Shown here one piece after another: positions 57,573 to 64,000 of a stretch of DNA of 64,000 bases (position 1 is its first letter; each line of letters begins with the position of its first letter). Location: contig NC_133940.1 in NCBI RefSeq assembly GCF_031877795.1, positions 9,177,985-9,241,984 on the forward strand, given 5' to 3'. A program made the position numbers and the translations under genes. The DNA comes from Strix aluco. Its lineage: Eukaryota > Chordata > Aves > Strigiformes > Strigidae. Under the pieces are notes generated by a model, which worked only from the letters and a program-made list of their open reading frames with translations, did not search any database and was not told where the DNA came from.

Positions 57573-60500
57573 CTTGAAACAAATGAAATACACGTTGAAT
57601 TGTACTTCCCTGCCTACGTAACAGGTCACAGTCTCAACAATGGTTCTGTTTGTGAGATCAGTTTTTTAGTAAACATACAAGGAGTATTGTGTTTGGATAT
57701 AGCCCTACTCACCTTGTTACTGTGAAGTAAGTTATTCATTTCCAGCATGTTAGGCACAAATATTTCAAGGTGAAGGGCACAATAAAAAGAAATAGCAAAA
57801 ACATCTATGCTGTACATATATTTCCCCTTCTTAAATCTGTGGAGAAGCTAATGGGTCATTGGCAACACACAGCCAACTAGTTAACTCGATGATGCAAAAA
57901 TGACTGTTGAGTAAGTATATTTCATTTAAACCTGACTAATGCTTCCATTTCAGAATTTAGATAGTATAATCACTAAGTTAGATGTTGACTTCTAAACTAC
58001 TCTTCACAAGCCCACCATCAGCCTCGAGTCAATGGAGACAAACTGTCAGCTGGAAGCGCTTTCAACTCTCCAGTGGTTATGAGGGTGCCCTGGCCCTCCT
58101 CTGCAGTAACTTGAGAATGCACTAAGAAAGAAATAAGAAACATGCCCAGACTACACCTCATGGGCGCCATGTCCAGGTGCTCCCAATTGAGACCACCTGT
58201 GTTTATAAAAGACACCTTCAAACTATTAAATTAAAGCATTAGGATAGTAAATGCCCTAATCATGGTGGGGGCAGGGGAGAAATCAAATCACTTTCTTACA
58301 AAGTCTTCATTCCAAGGGAACAAGTAAAGTACTCAAGAGTTGGTCCTTTGATTCTTTCTATATTAAAAGAAAAGGGGGGGGAAAAAAAAGATAAACAGAG
58401 GAAAGGGCCCTTAAATTCTACACACTAATGATCTCTTACACTGGCATCTTCCAAAGGGGAAGAAAGGCAGAGAGCTAAAAATGTCAACTGAATGTACTGA
58501 TCCTCCCTGAAATGAGAAATCCTCTTGGACACAAGACTGAGACAGAACACATGGAAATGCTGCATGAGCTGGGCCCGTCTTGAGAGACTGCTATGCTAGA
58601 ACCAATTTGATGTTACAGAAATAGAAAAAAATATTAGAGAAATGCCTGAAGCTATACCACTTCATGCTTTATCTTGTCAGACCTCCCATGCAAAGCAGGA
58701 CTGGGGCTCCCCAGAGACACTGCAGCCAGCAGGAACACCACGGGCTGACATCCTTCCCGCGGCAGAAGGAAGCCCATGCCCCGGCGTGCTAACACACCTC
58801 TGTTGGGAGGCACTTCTGCCTCAAAGGTACGGCAAGACCAACATCCTCACCACTTGCAGGTCTAAGAAAGAGGCTAGCCATTTTTGTCCGAGTCGGAGTT
58901 CAAATTCTTGTGTCCCGATTGAGTTACTGCAACTCGGATCAGAGGCAGATGCAGTTCAGTTTTGCCAAAGAATGATTCACATGAATGTTTTATTGATTTA
59001 TCAGCCCAAGTCTACAAAACTCTCCAGTTCCCCACTCTTAAAAAGTAAAATACAGTAACAGAACTGCGCACAGCTTTTCAATAATATAATATGATTATGA
59101 ACTCCCAACAACTCTACGATACTAATTATTTCATGAGAATAATGTTCAAAATCACTTAAATATTGACAGGTAGTAGTTCTAAAAACTAGTTAAAGATGCC
59201 AAACATCCATTCAAACATCCCATCACAACCTCCCTGACCAGCATGGCAAAGTCAGCTGCTGAAAAACAGTCCTGCGAATTTCACCTAGTTAATATTCAGG
59301 TGTTTTTCCTGGCTTTTTGGGACAATATGTTCTGTTGACTCCCTTTACAGAAAATAGCTTTTTCAGCAGTTATAACATCTCATAATCCATGTCCTTTCAT
59401 TTTGTCAAAACTACATTTTTGTCCAACATGATGGTCACTAATAATAGTTTTCAGTTAACCAGAATTATTTCAACAGCAAAATGTTCCCCTGAAACAATTC
59501 ATCGTGCGTATAGGAATAGGTTTTATAGCAAGTGTGTTATTTTCAGAATATAGGAAGATTTTTTTTTCCTTGCCACTTTTTCAACAAGATACTTACATTT
59601 CTTCCTAAATTCCAGCTTTTCAGTCCTGCAGACTACCAGAAGACTATTTGTGCTTAAAAGCATGGATAAGCTTTGCTGAATCATGATGTAAGTGACTTGG
59701 TGAATCCAAACTCTGCAGATGGTACCCACATACCTTCTTTGGGCAGAGAGAGACCAGTACACTGGTTCCATGTAAAGCCAAGAAGTTATGCCTGCTTTTG
59801 GGATGATCTCTGCAGGACCGGCAAGACCTTGCAATTCCACAGCAAGCCAGAAATGTCTCAGATAACCCCCAAAATCATAGTGTTTGATATTCCCCTTAAG
59901 TTTTACAGATAAAATAATTTGTATGGGGGAAATTTTTTTTTTAAAAAAAAACCTAACAATGATTCTAAACTACTGAGACTTGAGCCTTAAATTGTTTTTA
60001 TTATAAGTAATAGTGAAAGAACAGCAGCTCCTCTGATGCACAGAAAGCACTGGTAGACAGTGTTACCTACTATGTGTCTTCAAACCATAAAGGCACACCT
60101 AACAGAGCCAAGGAAAAGGACCCTTTGCTCCCTGAAATTATAATAAGGTGATATAGTACAAAAGACTGATTACTAGAGTTAGTTTAAAAAGATTTAGAAG
60201 CAAGAAGCTTTAAAAAGATAGACTGCATTGCTCTTCAGAGGGTGCCTAAGTTACTAATTTGAACTGATCTACACATAGGGGGTAGATAAGTGCAACTGTT
60301 GTTACAAAACAGCATAAGGAAAAGGCTTTTCTTAAACTTCTGAGCAGAACTTCTCTGGGATACTGGGTCAATCCATGACCTAATGCACAGTTAGCTCTTC
60401 TAATATTGTTAGCTTTCTTGTTCTGTTTCAGCCACGTTACTCCAGGCAATAGAGGAGATCTAGCTAGCAAATCCTACAGGAAAACCACAGTCAATTAAAA

Positions 60501-62250
60501 AATGGAGCTCATTTCAGATGTGAGCTAAATTCCTCCACTAGTCGGGCGGCAGGAGACGCTGGGCAGAGAAACAGACTCAGTGACTTTGTTCAAGAAGTCT
60601 TTGTGAAATTCTGCAGGTAGCCCAGAACAGCTCATCCCACACCACCACAACCAGAGCGCCAGATCTGCTACTGCGCTGCAAACACAAAACAGGTGGAAGT
60701 GGTACACCCTGATCTGGTAATATCTCACATTTTCCTTATCAGACAGATAGGCTATAAGACACTGAGAAATCATGCTCCCTGCACTTCGGGGGCTGTGTTA
60801 AGATTTCCAGTGAAATAATTTTGAGAGAGATTTGGGCAACCAGGACGTGCCACACAATCTCAACAGAATATGATTGTGTAAAATGAGAAGTCATTTTTGT
60901 CTGAGCAGAGCAGTGATGACAGATGATCCCTCTCTGACAAACCTGGCTGGAAGTTCTTCAGCAGACATCTGTGATGAATTCAGCTTGCATTTTAACTCTG
61001 CAGTTCACTTTTACTTTAAATCAACAAGGCACCCACGTATTGAACTTCACAAGTATATTGCTGTGAGTCTTTTAATCTCCAGGTGACTAACTGGTCCATC
61101 ACTCATATCGCTTTAACACTTCATACAGTTAATACAGGCAGCATATCCAAACATGTCACTATTAGCATCAACAACTGCTGCCAACCAGCAAAAGGAAACA
61201 CAACCCTTCAGAGGATTTATAAATTACCCATTGAAGTTCACCCGGTCTCCATGCTAACACAGCGGGTAGGAGTACAGATTGGCTTCTCCCTGTCCACACA
61301 GTCTCTATCAGCTGGAGCACTGACTTGTGAGTGGGTAACAGGGCAGCTACCAGCAGGGAGTAAAATCACATGGTAACAACTGTATATCACTCACTGCTAT
61401 TATCCTTAAGTAACACCATCACTTTAAACAGCATAAAATTTTTATAGCGTAGTTTCCATCAAGGAATGTGAAGGCGGTTGGTAAACACTGCTTCATCCCT
61501 CACCACTACCCTCGGCAGCTGGGAGAGCTACTACCAAACAGGGAAGCAGCGACAAAGTGCAGAGGAATGAAGTGACTTGTCCCAGGTGACGCAGCCAGCC
61601 TAGAATGTAGCTCCTTTCATCCCAGGAGTGGCATTTTAACAGGGCAGGGCTATCCTCTGTACAGTCACTGTGCTCCTACAGAATCCCAAATGCCCTGCAA
61701 TAAACTATGGACTCTCACACTTCTATTGCAGGGCTGAAATATTCACCTCAAGGAAGCTGACAGCCTTTACCCAAGGCTAAGATACAAATGTCCTTCTTGT
61801 AGACCTTGCAAGAGTTCTCCAGTGATTTGATGCTACAAGCCAGGCCATCAACTCAAGCCCAGTTACGATACTCGTGACTTGAAATGACAAAGAGGGCCTG
61901 GAAAAAAGGATGTGAGAAGATACACAAATATTTCCCCAGGTAAAATCTATCCCAGGTGAAACAGGGCCTTTCCTCTCCCAACAACTGTATATGGTGATTG
62001 TTCCACCATCACCAAAGAGCAACCTGAACAGGAAAGGCACAGGGAGGCTTTGACTTAAAGACGCCAACATCCAGCTATTATCTGCCTCCCACAGACTCGC
62101 TCCAGAGCATAAACAGAAGCAGAACGACAGGGGAGAGCTAAGTCGGGGAGCCTGATCTTCGAGAAACCTGGCTCCTGGGGAAGGAGGAGCTGTGGAATGC
62201 TTTGAGAAGCACAACCTGAGAAAAATGGCAAACATGAGAATGGTGCTACA
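57573..62250. other. NRK upstream intron(s), no exon confidently recognised
   Basis: At 57713 there is a strong minus donor (AACAAG|GTGAGTAG) in phase with the exon at 57441. The only acceptor that keeps the frame (TATGTACAG, giving 57713-57809) lacks a pyrimidine tract, and the peptide is unlike the family, so it is not called. A coding-like minus frame at 60246-60470 starts after CTGTAG but has no credible donor. No kinase-domain motif (HRD, DFG) was found on either strand. Confidence 0.5.
61555..61640 (+). repeat. Possible MIR/CORE-SINE-like relic
   Basis: The stretch AGAGGAATGAAGTGACTTGT followed by CCCAGGTGACGCAGCC resembles the conserved MIR core (AGGTTAAGTAACTTGCCCAA then GGTCACACAGC). 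A single short match, so weak. Confidence 0.35.
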
Positions 62251-62319
62251 AGGAGGGCTGGCTCAGGACATGCTGAGCTTGACATGGCCAGTATACAGAG
62301 CCACTAACAAGGGCATGAT

Positions 62320-64000
62320 TTTTAAGGCACTTCCTTATCTTGCTTTTTAAGGCACTATCCATATCCTGCTGGGGGACATCAACCACCCTGACATCTGCTG
62401 AAAAAGTAGCAGGGCAAGCTGCAGGCAATGCAGGAAGCTCCTGGAGCACATTGAGAGTAACTTCTTAAGTCAAGTAACAGACAGCTCTACCAGAGGGGAT
62501 GCGACACTGGACCACCAACACAAGTGAGCTAATCTCTGACATCAAGACTGAGGGTAGCACGGGCTGCAGTAATCATGCACTGGTGCAATTCAGAGTCCTG
62601 TGGCATATGGGTCAGCTGAAGAGTAAAGTCAGGACCATGAATTTTAGGAAAGCAAAATTCCAGTTGTTCAAGGAGTTAGTCAATGGGACCCCCTTGCAAA
62701 CTGCCCTCAGGAACAAGGGAGCAGAACAGAGCTGGCAGATCTTTAAGGATGCTTTCCATAGAGCACAAGAGCTCTCAGTCTCCAGGTGTAAGAAATCAGG
62801 AAAGGAAGGCAAGAGACCAGCATGGCTGAGTCGAGACCTGCTGGTCAAAATAAAAGGCAAGAAGGAAATGCAGCAGCAGTGGAAGAAGGGACATATATCC
62901 TGGAAACAGTATAGGGATGTTGCCCGGTTGTGTAGGAATGGGGTCAGGAAGGCCAAGGCACAGTGGGAGCTGAACTTGGCAAGGGATTCAAAGGGCTTCT
63001 ACGGGCATGTCAGCCAGAAAAGGAAGGTCAGAGAAAGTATACCCCACCAAGGAGCATGACTGGCAAACTGGTAACAATGGACAAGGAGAAGGGTGAGGTA
63101 CTCAACAACTGTTTTGCCTCAGTCTTCACTGTCAAGCTCTCTTTCCACACCTCCCGAGTGGATGGACCACAAGAGCTGGAGGGAGCAAAGTCCCTCCAAA
63201 TGTAAGAGGAGATCAGGTTTGAGACTACCTGAGGAACCCAAACATACATAAGTCTATGGGACCTGACAAGATGCATCCCAGAGTCCCGAAGGAACTGGCT
63301 GATGTAGTTGCCAAGCCACTCTCATGATATTTGAAGAGTCATGGCAGTCAGGTGAAATCCCCAGCAACTGGAAAAAGGGAAACATTGCACCCATTTTAAA
63401 AAAGGGTAGAAAGGAGGACCCTGGGAACAACCAACCTGTCAGTCTCACCTCTGTGCTTGGGAAGATCATGGAACAGATCCTCCTAGAAGCTATGTTAAGG
63501 CACATGGAGGACAAGGAGGCGATTCCAGACAGCCGGCATGGCTTCACCAAGGATGAGTCTTGCCTTACCAACCCAGTGGCCTTCTATGATGGAGTGACTA
63601 CATCACTGGACAAGGGAAGAGATACAGATGTCATCTATCTGGACTTCTGTAAGGCCTTTGACAGGGTCCCCCCACAACATCCTTCTCTCCAAATCAGAGA
63701 GATATGGATTTGATGGATGGAATGTTTGGTGGACAAGGAATTGGTTGGATGGTCGCATCCAGAGAGTAGTGGTCAACAGCTCAACATCTGGATGGAGATC
63801 AGTGACAAGAGGTGTCCCTCAGAGGTCTGTACTGGGACCAATACTGTTTAATATCTTCATCAAGGACATAGTGGGATTGAGTGCATCCTCAGCAAATTTG
63901 CAGACAATACCAAGCTGAGTGGTGCAGTTAACATGCCTAAGAGACAGGATGCCATCCAGAGGGACCTGGACAAACTTGAGAAGTGAGCTGTGCTCACACC
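62320..64000 (+). mobile_element. CR1 LINE, 5'-truncated and inactivated, ORF2 remnant; continues beyond the window
   Basis: Plus-sense CR1 ORF2. The end of the AP-endonuclease domain appears at about 62360 (GDINHPDIC). A long linker frame follows at 62499-63059 (KRPAWLSRDLL, WELNLARDSKGFYGHVSQKR). The reverse transcriptase then shows [20 protein letters not shown] at about 63420-63480, [31 protein letters not shown] at about 63628-63678 and [16 protein letters not shown] at about 63810-63860. Stops and frameshifts split the frame. The catalytic FADD box reads FADN at about 63893-63905. The 5' boundary is approximate. Confidence 0.93.

Noticed and set aside
57713..57809. Possible extra NRK exon with an excellent donor
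   Set aside because: The acceptor has no pyrimidine tract and the peptide (IDVFAISFYCALHLEIF) is hydrophobic, unlike the polar linker of this family.
58642..59058. 138-codon plus-strand frame
   Set aside because: No domain, signal or family resemblance, and it is within the expected NRK intron. Long frames of this size occur by chance in 64 kb.
60246..60470. Minus-strand frame (DLLARSPLLPGVTWLKQNKK) after a CTGTAG acceptor
   Set aside because: It looks mildly coding, but no usable donor follows and it does not match the GCK-IV linker or coiled coil.
57600..64000. Search for the STE20 kinase domain (HRD, DFG, GxGxxG exons)
   Set aside because: No match on either strand; the kinase exons must lie beyond the right edge.
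1..64000. tRNA, rRNA, CRISPR, bacterial operons or plasmid-like elements
   Set aside because: None seen; the window is vertebrate nuclear DNA with spliced genes.

Overview
This is vertebrate nuclear DNA, almost certainly from a bird. The genes are split into short exons by AT-rich introns with GT/AG boundaries. The dominant interspersed repeat is CR1 (chicken repeat 1), there is an avian-style retroviral LTR, and no mammalian SINE or L1 is visible. No bacterial operon, CRISPR array, tRNA or rRNA was seen. The coding exons below were reconstructed by hand, joining splice sites and checking that reading phase is kept from exon to exon.

Region 1 (1-13,245, minus strand): RADX (CXorf57 in mammals), an RPA1-like single-stranded-DNA-binding protein with OB folds. 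It restrains RAD51 at stalled replication forks. Thirteen exons are visible, about 695 codons. Exon 1 lies in a strong CpG island (about 12.3-13.8 kb). The 3' end of the gene runs off the left edge.

Region 2 (about 13.8-23.2 kb): intergenic, with no recognisable protein gene. It holds a solo retroviral LTR on the plus strand at about 16.7-17.1 kb. Its U3 carries a tandem repeat with palindromic TGCGCA-type motifs. The left part of the next gene's 3' UTR probably also lies here.

Region 3 (23,253 to at least 57,572, minus strand): the 3' half of a GCK-IV STE20-family kinase gene, with a linker of Ser/Pro-rich exons followed by a complete citron-homology (CNH) domain ending in a stop codon at 23,253. 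The family (MAP4K4/TNIK/MINK1/NRK) is certain from the CNH sequence. NRK is the best call, because NRK and RADX lie near each other in the same orientation in mammalian Xq22.3. The kinase domain is not in this window and should lie beyond the right edge.

Region 4 (about 57.6-64 kb): intronic or upstream DNA of the kinase gene. It ends in a 5'-truncated, mutated CR1 LINE on the plus strand (about 62.3 kb to the window end) that still shows endonuclease-end and reverse-transcriptase sequence.

The most interesting leads are: (a) a CpG-enriched patch in an NRK intron at 34.4-34.6 kb that ends in a good plus-strand splice donor, which looks like the first exon of an undescribed antisense RNA; (b) the LTR with paired NRF1-like motifs; (c) a CNH domain close to TNIK/MAP4K4 in a gene that is divergent in placental mammals; (d) a phase break showing at least one unrecognised exon in the NRK linker; (e) a tandem NAGNAG acceptor in RADX; (f) direct RADX-NRK adjacency with no SERPINA7 or PWWP3B between them.
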